Position numbers and translations under genes: made by a program. Positions 44,257 through 52,224 of a DNA stretch of 64,000 bases are shown one piece after another. Each line of letters starts with the position of its first letter. The first letter of the stretch is position 1. The stretch comes from CAZGAQ01 sp964523405. GTDB lineage: Bacteria; Planctomycetota; Phycisphaerae; UBA1845; Fen-1342. Below the pieces are notes generated by a model, which was given only the letters and a program-made list of their open reading frames with translations, had not been told where the DNA came from and did not search any database. The stretch is taken from assembly GCA_964523405.1 (NCBI GenBank), contig CAZGAQ010000012.1, positions 58,496 to 122,495 of the forward strand. Direction: 5' to 3'.

Positions 44257-44301
44257 CGGTCCGCTCCCCGCCACGCCGCCGCACGCGCCCTACGCCGTGC
44301 G

Positions 44302-44694
44302 TCAGCAGGCAACCTTCAGCAGACGCTGCATCTCGCTTTCGAGCTGCTCGAACCGTACCGGCTTCGCCAGCAGCGCGTCCGCCTTGATCCACGCCCGCTC
44401 TTCCTCGGTCTCGGCATCAAACGTGATGCCTGTCGTGCTCGTCACGGCCGTCACAATCACGACCGGAATCGTTGCATCCTTCTTTTTGATCTGGTAGCAT
44501 AGACTGAAGCCGGCGTCCGGCTCTTCCATCATCAGGTCCACCAGCACCAGGTCTGGCCGCTGCCGCCCGACGAACTCGCGCGCCGCGGCCGCACTCTCGA
44601 CCGTCTCGACGGTGTAGCCGGCCGCTTCGAGCTGCACCCGCATCTGCATCAGGAAATCCACGTCATCATCCACAACCAGAACCGTCTGGGGCAT
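44302..44694 (-). CDS. Stand-alone response regulator receiver
   Basis: 130 aa. A single receiver domain: DDDVDF acidic pocket, phosphoacceptor D53 in LVLVDLMMEEPDAG, T82 in VIVTAV and K111 in ADALLAKPV. An insert before K111 (TGITFDAETEEERAWIK) is longer than in CheY. It has no output domain. ATG 44694; the frame is open further upstream but without coding character. It lies between the hydrogenase-kinase fusion and the receiver-kinase gene, so it could be a phosphoryl shuttle between them. It is 133 bases after the fusion gene and 45 before the receiver-kinase. Confidence 0.88.
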   Translation of the reverse strand: MPQTVLVVDDDVDFLMQMRVQLEAAGYTVETVESAAAAREFVGRQRPDLVLVDLMMEEPDAGFSLCYQIKKKDATIPVVIVTAVTSTTGITFDAETEEERAWIKADALLAKPVRFEQLESEMQRLLKVAC

Positions 44695-44827
44695 CACTGC
44701 GCTCCACACAACTAGGCGACCGCCACACTCCGCCCGGTCCACCGCAGCGCCGCCGCGGGCCCGGTGCTCCGCCATTCCACGGCTGCGTCCGCCGGTCGCC
44801 CGCGCGCCGCCGCCGACACACACGTCC

Positions 44828-46867
44828 CTACGAGCCCGCCGCGGCGGGTCCCTTCCCCAGGACCTCTTCCACGCGCCGCTGCCGCGGCAGCGTCACGGTG
44901 AACATCGTCCCGGTCGGGCCGGCCGCCGGGTCCGCGTTCGACTGCACCCGGATGTCGCCGTGGTGCATCTTCACAATTCCGTACGTCACCGACAAGCCCA
45001 GTCCGGTGCCCTTGCCCGCCGCTTTCGTCGTGAAAAACGGCTCGAAGATCTTCTTGCAGTTCTCGGCCGGAATACCGATGCCGTTGTCGCCCACTTCGAT
45101 CCGGACATCGCGCTCCGTCCCGCTCGTCCGCAGCGTCAGCACGCCGCTCTGCGGCATCGCGTCCACCGCGTTGTTGATCAGGTTCGTCAGCACCTGCGCC
45201 AGCTGGTCGCGGTCCACCTCCGCCCGCAGGTCGTCGTTCGCGTGCACGTACTGCACCTTGATCCGCGCTGGGATCTGCAGCATCCGCGTCGTCTTCTCGA
45301 CCAGCGCCGGCAGATTCGTCGTCCGCGCCTCCACCTTGTTCTTCCGCGCGAACTGGAGCAGCCCGGACACGATCTTCCGGCACCGCTCCGCCTCGCTGGC
45401 CATCAGGGCCAGATCTTCTCGCTGCGCACTGTCCGGCGGCTGCTCTTCCAGCAGCGTGTGCGCCAGCATCAGCACCGTCCCCAGCGGGTTGTTCACTTCG
45501 TGCGCGATGCCCGCCGCGAGCTGGCCCATGCTGGCCAGCTTCTCCGACTGCATCAGCGCTTCCTGCGTGCTCGCCAGCCGCTCGTTCGAGACCGCCAGGT
45601 CTTTCACGGTCGTCTTGAGCTGCTCGATCGTGTACGGCAGGCACATCTCGCTCTCGGCCAGTCCCTTGTAGATCGCCACCGCGTGCTCGCGGCAGGTCTC
45701 GTAGCCGCACGCCCCGCAGTTCAACTCATCTTCCGGCTCGAGCTTGCCCATCCGCGCCAGCAGCTCCTGCAGTTCGTCCACCGACGGTACCAGGATCCGC
45801 TGGTCGTGCGGCTTGAACGTCCGCCGCAGATCCAGATCCGTCAGCTTCGCCCAGTGCTCGTGCCAGCGCTCCCGGTCGATGTCCGCCATCCGCCGCTTCG
45901 CGTACCGGCTCACCTGCGAGCGCCGCCCGAACAGGGGTGCCTTGCTGCTGCTGCCCGGCCCCATAATGCACCCGTTGCAGCACAGCACCTCCAGGAGCCG
46001 CACGCTCAAGTCGCCGCCTTCGAACTCCTTGATCGCCTCGACGAACTCGCTCCGTCCGTCCGCGGCCACCACGTCCCCCTTCAGCAGGTCCTCCTGCAGC
46101 TGCGCCGCCTGCAGCATCCCGCGGCTGATCGGAAACAACGCGCCTGTGCCCGCGTGCGGCGGATCGAAATCGCTCGGCTGCACCGACTCCGGCTTGATCG
46201 CCCGGTGTCGGAACATCTCGCCCAGTTCAATGAACGTCAGCACCGCGTCGATCTCGTCACGCACGCCGGCGCTGCCCGCCTCGCCTTTCTTCGCGATGCA
46301 CGGGCCGATGAACACGACCTTCAGGCTCGCGCCGAACAGCCGCCGCAACGCCCGCGCCGTCGCGATCATCGGCGAGACGACCGGCGCCAGCGCCGGCACC
46401 AGCTGCGGATAGTACCGCTCCACGTAGCCGATGATCGCCGGACACGTCGTCGCGATGTACCGCTGTGACGGCGACTCCCGCAGCAGCCGCTGGTACTCCG
46501 CCGCCACCAGGTCCGCCCCGAACCCGACTTCGTGTACCCGCTCAAAGCCCAGGTCCCGAACCATGCCCACGAAGTACTCGTACTCCATCTCCGTGAACTC
46601 GGCCGGAAAGCTCGGTGCGATGATCGCCGCCACGTCGTCCGCGCCCGCCAGCAATCGTTCCACGAGCGGGATCTCGCTCAGCACCTGCTTGGCCGCCTGA
46701 CTGCACACGCGCACGCAGTTGCCGCAGCCGATGCACCGGTCCGCCAACACCTCCGCCTGCCCGCTGGCAATCCGGATCGCCTTCGCCGGGCATTCGCGCA
46801 CGCAGGTGTAGCAGAGCCGGCAGCGCTCCTTGATCGTCGAGACCAGCGGTGCAACCGGCGGATCCAT
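44828..46867 (-). CDS. [FeFe]-hydrogenase-like domain fused to histidine kinase (putative H2/redox sensor)
   Basis: 679 aa. Two ferredoxin-type clusters come first (C16, C19, C22, C26 and C45, C48, C51, C55). An H-cluster-type domain follows, with reduced motifs: TTCPAII at 141-147 in place of TSCCPxW, GPCIAKKGE around C190, and CCNGCIMGPG with C296, C297 and C300. Next is a four-cysteine cluster (CGACGYETC, C384-C392, then C409) and a soluble kinase: H456 in AAGIAHEVNNPLG, NLINNAVDA and DNGIGIP. It resembles sensory (group C/D) [FeFe]-hydrogenases. Probably senses H2 or redox state and signals through the two receiver proteins encoded next. Start ATG 46867; no strong ribosome site. Confidence 0.9.
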   Translation of the reverse strand: MDPPVAPLVSTIKERCRLCYTCVRECPAKAIRIASGQAEVLADRCIGCGNCVRVCSQAAKQVLSEIPLVERLLAGADDVAAIIAPSFPAEFTEMEYEYFVGMVRDLGFERVHEVGFGADLVAAEYQRLLRESPSQRYIATTCPAIIGYVERYYPQLVPALAPVVSPMIATARALRRLFGASLKVVFIGPCIAKKGEAGSAGVRDEIDAVLTFIELGEMFRHRAIKPESVQPSDFDPPHAGTGALFPISRGMLQAAQLQEDLLKGDVVAADGRSEFVEAIKEFEGGDLSVRLLEVLCCNGCIMGPGSSSKAPLFGRRSQVSRYAKRRMADIDRERWHEHWAKLTDLDLRRTFKPHDQRILVPSVDELQELLARMGKLEPEDELNCGACGYETCREHAVAIYKGLAESEMCLPYTIEQLKTTVKDLAVSNERLASTQEALMQSEKLASMGQLAAGIAHEVNNPLGTVLMLAHTLLEEQPPDSAQREDLALMASEAERCRKIVSGLLQFARKNKVEARTTNLPALVEKTTRMLQIPARIKVQYVHANDDLRAEVDRDQLAQVLTNLINNAVDAMPQSGVLTLRTSGTERDVRIEVGDNGIGIPAENCKKIFEPFFTTKAAGKGTGLGLSVTYGIVKMHHGDIRVQSNADPAAGPTGTMFTVTLPRQRRVEEVLGKGPAAAGS

Positions 46868-46933
46868 ATCACGCGTGTCCTGCCGCCCGCCTACCCGGCC
46901 TGCCGCCACGCCGCCCGGCCGCGCGCCGCGCGG

Positions 46934-48655
46934 CTAGCGCACCACCTCGCGCGCGTGGTAATGTGTGTGCAGCACGCGGTGGCTGACCGGGCTCAGCGGC
47001 TCGCCCAGAAACTCCTGGTACAGCCGCTGGATCGACTTGTTGCCGTGCGACGTGCGCAGCGGGGCGTCGCGGTCGATCTTGTACAGCGCCTGCATGCGGG
47101 CCTTGACCTTTTCCAGGTCCGTCCCGATGGGCTGCCCGCCGCCCGCCACGCAGCCGCCCGGGCACGTCATCACTTCCACAAAATGCAGATTATGACGGTC
47201 CGCGCGGATTTCTTCGAGCAATTTGCCGGCATTCTGCAGGCCGCTCACCACCGCCACGTTCACCGTCAACTCACCGACCTTCACGCTCGCGAACTTCACG
47301 CCGTCCAGCCCGCGCAGCGCCTTCAGCTTCAGCGCGCCCAATTCCTGGCCCGTCAGCTTCCAGTACGCCGTCCGCAGCGCCGCTTCCATCACGCCGCCCG
47401 TCGCCCCGAAGAGCTTGCCGGCACTGCTCCGCTCGCCGAACGGCGTGTCGCCCGACTCGGGCTCCAGCCGGCTCAAGTCCAGGCTCCGCAGGCGAATCAT
47501 CCGCGCCAGTTCACGCGTCGTCAGCACTGCGTCCACGTCCGCCAGCCCGTCGTGACCCAGCTCCGGCCGACCGCACTCGAACTTCTTCGCCGTACACGGC
47601 ATCGCCGAGACGCTGAAAATCTGCGCCGGATCGATGCCTTCTTTCTGGGCGAAGTAGGTCTTGATCAGCGCGCCCATCATCTGCTGCGGGCTCTTGCACG
47701 TCGACAGATTGCCCACAAAGTCCGGATGGAATTCCTCGACATACTTGATCCAGCCCGGCGAGCAGCTCGTCAGCATCGGCAGGCGGCCCCCCGTCTGAAT
47801 CCGCTGCACCAACTCCGAGGCTTCTTCCATGATCGTCAGGTCGGCCGAGAACGACGTCTCGAAGACCCGCTTGAACCCCAGCCGCCGCAGCGCCGCCGTC
47901 ATCGTCCCGGCGATGTCCTGCCCCGGCTTGAGCCCGAATTCCTCGGCCAATGTCACCGATACAGCCGGCGCGTGCTGAATCACCACGTACTTGTTGCGGT
48001 CGTGCAGCGCCGCAAACACATTCTTGATGTGGCTGTTCTCGGTCAGCGCGCCCGTCGGACAGACCATGATGCACTGGCCGCAGTTGATGCAGCTCGAGAC
48101 GTTGAGGCCCTGGTCGAAAGCAGTGCCGACGTGGGCCTGGCTGCCGCGTTTGATGAAATCGATCGCGGCGACGCCCTGCACTTCCTCGCACACGCGCACG
48201 CACTTCCCGCACAAGACGCACTTGGCCGGGTTGCGGACGATCGACGCGCTCGACGGGTCCACGTGCCGCTCGGTCAAGCCGCCGAAGTAGCGCCGCTCAC
48301 GCACGCCCAGTTCCGCCGCCAGTTCCTGGAGCTGACAACGGTTGTTGCGCACACAGTAGAGGCAGTCGTCGGGGTGGTTGGACAGCAGCAGCTCGACGAT
48401 GGTCTTGCGGGCCCGGACCGCGCGGGCCGAGTGCGTCTGCACCTTCATGCCCGCTGCGACGGGAAACGCGCAGCTCGGTACGAGGTTCCGCTGCCCGTCG
48501 ACTTCGACCGCGCACAACCGGCACGCGCCGGTCGGCGTCAACTGCTCGAGGTTACACAACGTCGGGACGCTGATGCCCGCGCGGCGCATGGCCGTCAGCA
48601 GCATCTCCCCCGGCTTGGCTTCAATCGGACGTCCGTTCACTTCCAGCGTAATCAC
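46934..48655 (-). CDS. hndD: [FeFe]-hydrogenase catalytic subunit (HndD/HydA type)
   Basis: 573 aa, the usual length of HndD. Produces or uses H2 with electrons from the NAD(P)H-linked subunits. A [2Fe-2S] domain (C34, C45, C48, C62) is followed by a His-Cys cluster (H94, C98, C101, C107) and two [4Fe-4S] clusters (C146-C156 and C189-C199). The catalytic domain has motif L1 TSCSPGW (296-302), L2 MPCTAKKFE (C354) and L3 VMTCPGGC (C498, C502). The second L1 cysteine of the textbook TSCCPxW is Ser (codon TCG). The C-terminal region is normal. Start GTG 48655 with GGAG 6 bases upstream. It lies 110 bases after hndC. Confidence 0.95.
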   Translation of the reverse strand: MITLEVNGRPIEAKPGEMLLTAMRRAGISVPTLCNLEQLTPTGACRLCAVEVDGQRNLVPSCAFPVAAGMKVQTHSARAVRARKTIVELLLSNHPDDCLYCVRNNRCQLQELAAELGVRERRYFGGLTERHVDPSSASIVRNPAKCVLCGKCVRVCEEVQGVAAIDFIKRGSQAHVGTAFDQGLNVSSCINCGQCIMVCPTGALTENSHIKNVFAALHDRNKYVVIQHAPAVSVTLAEEFGLKPGQDIAGTMTAALRRLGFKRVFETSFSADLTIMEEASELVQRIQTGGRLPMLTSCSPGWIKYVEEFHPDFVGNLSTCKSPQQMMGALIKTYFAQKEGIDPAQIFSVSAMPCTAKKFECGRPELGHDGLADVDAVLTTRELARMIRLRSLDLSRLEPESGDTPFGERSSAGKLFGATGGVMEAALRTAYWKLTGQELGALKLKALRGLDGVKFASVKVGELTVNVAVVSGLQNAGKLLEEIRADRHNLHFVEVMTCPGGCVAGGGQPIGTDLEKVKARMQALYKIDRDAPLRTSHGNKSIQRLYQEFLGEPLSPVSHRVLHTHYHAREVVR

Positions 48656-48765
48656 ACCTGACTCCGCGTTGTAAGGCCGACGACCCGCGCCGGCCGCTGG
48701 TTACCCTCAACTCCGCCGGGGGCGTCGCAGCAGGCTCCCTGCCGCGCCGACCCGCCGCACTTTTT

Positions 48766-50799
48766 CTACCCCGCGATGATCGCCTCGAGCCGGCACGACT
48801 GCATGCAGGCTCCGCAGGCGATGCACTTTTCCTCCACGATGTAGTGCGGCGCCTTGAGCGCGCCCTTGATGGCGCCGGCCGGACACTGCTTGGCGCACAT
48901 CGTGCAGCCCTTGCACTTGTCCGCGTCGATGCGGTAGTGCAGCAGCTCGGCGCAGGCCCCCGCGGGGCAGCGGCGCTCGAAGATGTGCGCTTCGTACTCG
49001 TCGCGGAACCAGCGCAAGGTGCTGAGCACCGGGTTCGGGGCGGTCTGCCCCAGGCCGCAGAGGCTCGTGTCCTTGATGACTTCGGCCAGGCGCGTCAGGT
49101 ACATCACGCCCTTGAAGCGCTCCAGGGCCTTGTGCCCCTGCTCGTTGCGCCGCGAGCGCGTGATCGCCTGCATGATCTCCAGCATGTGGCGCGTGCCTTC
49201 GCGGCAGGGAATGCACTTGCCGCAGCTCTCGCGCTGGATGAAGTCCATGAAGAACTTCGCCACGTCTACCATGCAGTTGTCTTCATCCATCACGACCAGA
49301 CCGCCGGAGCCCATCATCGCCCCGACCGTCCGCAGGGACTCGTAGTCGATCTGGATGTCCAGGTGCTGCGTCGGAATGCAGCCGCCCGACGGTCCGCCGA
49401 TCTGGGCAGCCTTGAACTGCTTGCCGCCGGCCGGTCCGCCGCCGATGTCGAAGATGATCTGCCGCATGGTCGTGCCCATGGCCACTTCCACGAGGCCGGT
49501 GCGGGTCACCTTGCCCGACAGCGCAAAGACCTTGGTGCCCTTGCTGGTCTGCGTGCCGAGGGCCGCGAACCACTCCCAGCCCTGCCCGATCAGCGTCGGC
49601 AGGTTGGCCAGCGTCTCGACGTTGTTAATCACCGTCGGCTTGCCGAACAGACCGCTCACCGCCGGGAACGGCGGCCGCGGACGCGGCATGCCGCGCTTGC
49701 CTTCCACGCTGTTGATCAGGGCGGTTTCCTCGCCGCACACGAAGGCGCCGGCGCCCTGCTTGATCACGATTTCCAGGTTCGAGCCGCTGCCGAGGATGTT
49801 CTCGCCCAGCAGGCCGTACTCGCGGGCCTGCTCGAGCGCCTTGGTCAGCATCGCAATCGCCAGCGGGTACTCGGCCCGCAGGTACACGTACGCCTTGGTG
49901 GCCCCAATTGCGTACGCCGCGATGCCGATGCCTTCGACGAGGCGGTGCGGGTCGCCTTCGATGACCGCGCGATCCATGAATGCGCCCGGGTCGCCTTCGT
50001 CCGCGTTGCAGATCAGGTATTTCTGGTAGCCGGGCGTGTTGAGCGCCACGCGCCACTTCTTGCCCGTCGGGAACCCGCCGCCGCCACGGCCGCGCAACCC
50101 GCTCTTCTCGACGGCGTCGCAGAGCTCGGTGCGCGTCATCTTGTGCAGCACCTTCGCGAAGGCCTTGTAGCCGCCGCGGGCGATGTACTCGTCGATGCTC
50201 TTCGGGTCGAGCAGCCCGCAATTTGCCAGCACCCAGCGTGTCTGAGGCTTGAAGAACGGATGCTCGTCCAGGTACGCCACGCCGGGCCACGACTGCACCT
50301 GCGGGGCGCCTTCCGCATCACTCGGGCGGAACTGCCCCAGGATGCCTTTTTCCGGCGTCTTGCCCGCCAGCACCGCATCCAGAATGCCCGCCACGCGATC
50401 GCCCGTCACGTGCTCGAACGAGACGCGCGTCCGCCCCGGGAGCTGCACGTCGAGCAGTGGCTCGCCCGAACACATGCCGATGCAGCCGATCTCGACCACG
50501 TCGGCCGAGATGTGCTTTTCCTTCACGTAGGCCCGCGCCGCGGCCAGCGTCTTGCCGGCGCCGGCGCCCAAGCCGCACGTACCCGCGCCGACATAGATCG
50601 TCGGACGCTCGACGTCCTCGCGGCGGAGCCGCGCCAGGAGGGTGGCGCGCTCCAGCGCGGTCGCCTGCTGCTCGCCGCCTTCGTGATTATGCCCATTGTG
50701 TCCGTTGCCGCAGAGCAGCGTGTGCACTTCGCTGGGGCGCATGTGCAGCGCGGCTGCCGCGCCACCGTTCATCCTGGTGGGCGCTTTAGTCGTTGCCAT
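48766..50799 (-). CDS. hndC: NAD(P)H-binding hydrogenase subunit (HndC/NuoF type)
   Basis: 677 aa. Flavoprotein subunit that takes electrons from NAD(P)H. An N-terminal thioredoxin-like [2Fe-2S] domain (C75 in GAGTCGLGAGAGKT, C106 and C110 in GCIGMCSGE) is followed by the NuoF core: RGRGGGGFPTGKKW at 236-249 (FMN and nucleotide), NADEGDPGAFMDR and GAFVCGEETALINSVEG. An SLBB-type region follows, then the N3-like cluster (C526, C529, C532, C581). Two extra ferredoxin clusters end it (C629-C639 and C659-C669), as in bifurcating hydrogenases. Start ATG 50799 with GGAGGG upstream. It overlaps hndA by 14 bases. Confidence 0.95.
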   Translation of the reverse strand: MATTKAPTRMNGGAAAALHMRPSEVHTLLCGNGHNGHNHEGGEQQATALERATLLARLRREDVERPTIYVGAGTCGLGAGAGKTLAAARAYVKEKHISADVVEIGCIGMCSGEPLLDVQLPGRTRVSFEHVTGDRVAGILDAVLAGKTPEKGILGQFRPSDAEGAPQVQSWPGVAYLDEHPFFKPQTRWVLANCGLLDPKSIDEYIARGGYKAFAKVLHKMTRTELCDAVEKSGLRGRGGGGFPTGKKWRVALNTPGYQKYLICNADEGDPGAFMDRAVIEGDPHRLVEGIGIAAYAIGATKAYVYLRAEYPLAIAMLTKALEQAREYGLLGENILGSGSNLEIVIKQGAGAFVCGEETALINSVEGKRGMPRPRPPFPAVSGLFGKPTVINNVETLANLPTLIGQGWEWFAALGTQTSKGTKVFALSGKVTRTGLVEVAMGTTMRQIIFDIGGGPAGGKQFKAAQIGGPSGGCIPTQHLDIQIDYESLRTVGAMMGSGGLVVMDEDNCMVDVAKFFMDFIQRESCGKCIPCREGTRHMLEIMQAITRSRRNEQGHKALERFKGVMYLTRLAEVIKDTSLCGLGQTAPNPVLSTLRWFRDEYEAHIFERRCPAGACAELLHYRIDADKCKGCTMCAKQCPAGAIKGALKAPHYIVEEKCIACGACMQSCRLEAIIAG

Positions 50800-51274
50800 T
50801 CTTGCCCTCCGTCTTCGCACTGTACTGCTTGAGCACCTTGCGCACGCTGTCCGGCGTCACGCCGGCGTGAAAATCGCCGTTCACGGTAACGACCGGGGCC
50901 AGACCACAGGCGCCGATGCACGCCACGACTTCCAGGCTGTGCTGGCCATCGCGCGTGGTCTGCCCGGGCTCAATCTTGAGTTGCTGCTTTACGGCTTCGA
51001 GGACCGTAGCCGAGCCCTTTACATGGCACGCCGTCCCGCGGCACACCTGGCAGTGCACCTTGCCGCGCGGCTGAAAGCGGAACTGGTTGTAGAAGGTCGC
51101 CACTCCGTAGATCTTGCTCACCGGCAGTTGCAGACGGCGACCGATTTGCTCCATCGCGTCACGCGACAGGTATCCCAGCCGGTCCTGCACGGCCTGCAAG
51201 ATCGGAATCAGGTGCTCCCGCCGCGCATCCGGATAGTGATCCAGAATCGCATCCAGTCCTTCAACAGTGGTCAC
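50786..51274 (-). CDS. hndA: NuoE-type hydrogenase subunit (HndA)
   Basis: 162 aa. A thioredoxin-like [2Fe-2S] subunit of the NAD(P)H module. The helical N-terminus (LIPILQAVQDRLGYLSRDAMEQIGRRL) and VSKIYGVATFYNQFRFQPRGK are NuoE hallmarks. The cluster ligands are C78 and C83 in CRGTACHVKGS and C119 and C123 in CIGACGLAPVV. Start GTG 51274 has GGAGG 8 bases upstream and overlaps the rex stop (GTGA), so hndA is coupled to rex. It overlaps hndC by 14 bases at the other end. It forms the electron-input part of the hydrogenase with HndC. Confidence 0.95.
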   Translation of the reverse strand: MTTVEGLDAILDHYPDARREHLIPILQAVQDRLGYLSRDAMEQIGRRLQLPVSKIYGVATFYNQFRFQPRGKVHCQVCRGTACHVKGSATVLEAVKQQLKIEPGQTTRDGQHSLEVVACIGACGLAPVVTVNGDFHAGVTPDSVRKVLKQYSAKTEGKNGND

Positions 51275-51912
51275 GCATGCGCCTCCATTCGATTCGGTTG
51301 CGTCCGCGCGTAGAAGGCGACCTTCTCGAGCGAAACCGCAATATCCACGTCTTCCACATAAACATCCGGCGGCACGTGGAGCCGGACCGGCGTGAAGTTC
51401 AACAGGCCACGCACCCCCGCGTGAATCAGTCGCTCGGCCACGTCCTGCGCAGCCTCCACCGGAACGGCAATGATCCCCACCGTCACCGGCCGCTCCTTCA
51501 GCACCCCTTCCATCTCGGTCGTCGCGTAACACCGGCAACCGTCAATCATCCGCCCCACCTTGTCGGGCGCCACGTCAAAGGCGGCCACAATGGGCAGCTC
51601 CGGATGGATGCCAGTGAAGTAATTGAGGATGGCCCGCCCCAGTGACCCGAGCCCAACCAGCGCGACACCCTCGCTGCGCGGGCAGTCCAACAGCTTGCCG
51701 ATCCACTCGATTAAGCCCGCCGCGTCATATCCCCGGGCCGGGCTCCCGGTGTACCCGATTGTCATCAGGTCGCGCCGCACAACCGCCGGCGTGACTCCGT
51801 TCATCGCCGCCAGCTCGTGAGAGTAGATGCGCGTCCGGCCGTCGGCCAGCCACCAGCGCAAGTGCCGGCGATACGCGATCAGGCGTTCGACAACGCGAAT
51901 CGGGAGGTTCAT
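51271..51912 (-). CDS. rex: Redox-sensing transcriptional repressor Rex
   Basis: 213 aa, usual length. Represses genes for NADH oxidation and fermentation until NADH/NAD+ rises. The winged helix fills residues 1-80 (MNLPIRVVERLIAYRRHLRWW, GVTPAVVRRDLMTIGYTG, as in other Rex proteins with RRDL at the recognition helix). The Rossmann domain follows, with ALVGLGSLGRAILNY (GxGxxG), then AFDVAPDKVGRM. The C-terminal swapped helix is VEDVDIAVSLEKVAFYA. Start ATG 51912 has GGAGAG upstream. A matching operator lies 120 bases upstream at 52036. It is the first gene of the hydrogenase cluster and its stop overlaps hndA. Confidence 0.96.
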   Translation of the reverse strand: MNLPIRVVERLIAYRRHLRWWLADGRTRIYSHELAAMNGVTPAVVRRDLMTIGYTGSPARGYDAAGLIEWIGKLLDCPRSEGVALVGLGSLGRAILNYFTGIHPELPIVAAFDVAPDKVGRMIDGCRCYATTEMEGVLKERPVTVGIIAVPVEAAQDVAERLIHAGVRGLLNFTPVRLHVPPDVYVEDVDIAVSLEKVAFYARTQPNRMEAHA

Positions 51913-52035
51913 CACAGGCTCTCCGGGCTTCGAGGGCGGATTCTCTGGCTGAGGGCCGTGCGCAATTCGCAGCCCCCGCAGACTCAGTACTCGGTTCATT
52001 CGGTAGATTGGCGCCACACTGCTACCCTTGACACA

Positions 52036-52053
52036 TTGTGAATCTCTTCACAA
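52036..52053. promoter_or_regulatory. Rex operator
   Basis: TTGTGAATCTCTTCACAA: perfect 7-base arms TTGTGAA and TTCACAA with 4 bases between, the classic Rex consensus length of 18. It overlaps the -10 box and start region of the leftward promoter for rex-hnd, so bound Rex would block RNA polymerase. Autoregulation of rex with its hydrogenase follows. Confidence 0.92.
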
Positions 52054-52079
52054 TATAAGCAACATCGGAAGTATGTCAA
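52052..52079 (-). promoter_or_regulatory. Sigma70-type promoter for the rex-hydrogenase cluster
   Basis: On the minus strand TTGACA (52079-52074) and TATATT (52057-52052) are 16 bases apart. The -35 is a full match and the -10 differs by one. Transcription should start near 52045, inside the Rex operator, about 130 bases before the rex ATG. Confidence 0.8.
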
Positions 52080-52224
52080 GATCAGAGCAGTTTTTTCCGC
52101 GAATGTCCGATTCTGAAATGCTCAACCGGATGCGCCACCAAAACACGATCAGAAAGCGCGCACGAGCAGCGGCGCGAGGCGAATCGCGCGTGTGCTGCGA
52201 ATCACAAGCATCATAACGTCTTTA

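Larger units (their letters stand above)
51913..52224. other. Regulatory region in front of rex
   Basis: 312 bases between rex and the TraB-like gene, both leftward. Holds the promoter and Rex operator given separately. From 52080 on, towards the TraB gene end, no further structure or gene was seen. Confidence 0.6.

Noticed and set aside
46532..48661. A 709-codon plus-strand frame across the hydrogenase genes
   Set aside because: It lies opposite hndD and the hydrogenase-kinase fusion, which have full motif sets; the frame's composition is typical of an antisense shadow.
48844..50832. A 662-codon plus-strand frame opposite hndC
   Set aside because: hndC carries all expected cofactor motifs on the minus strand; this frame has none.
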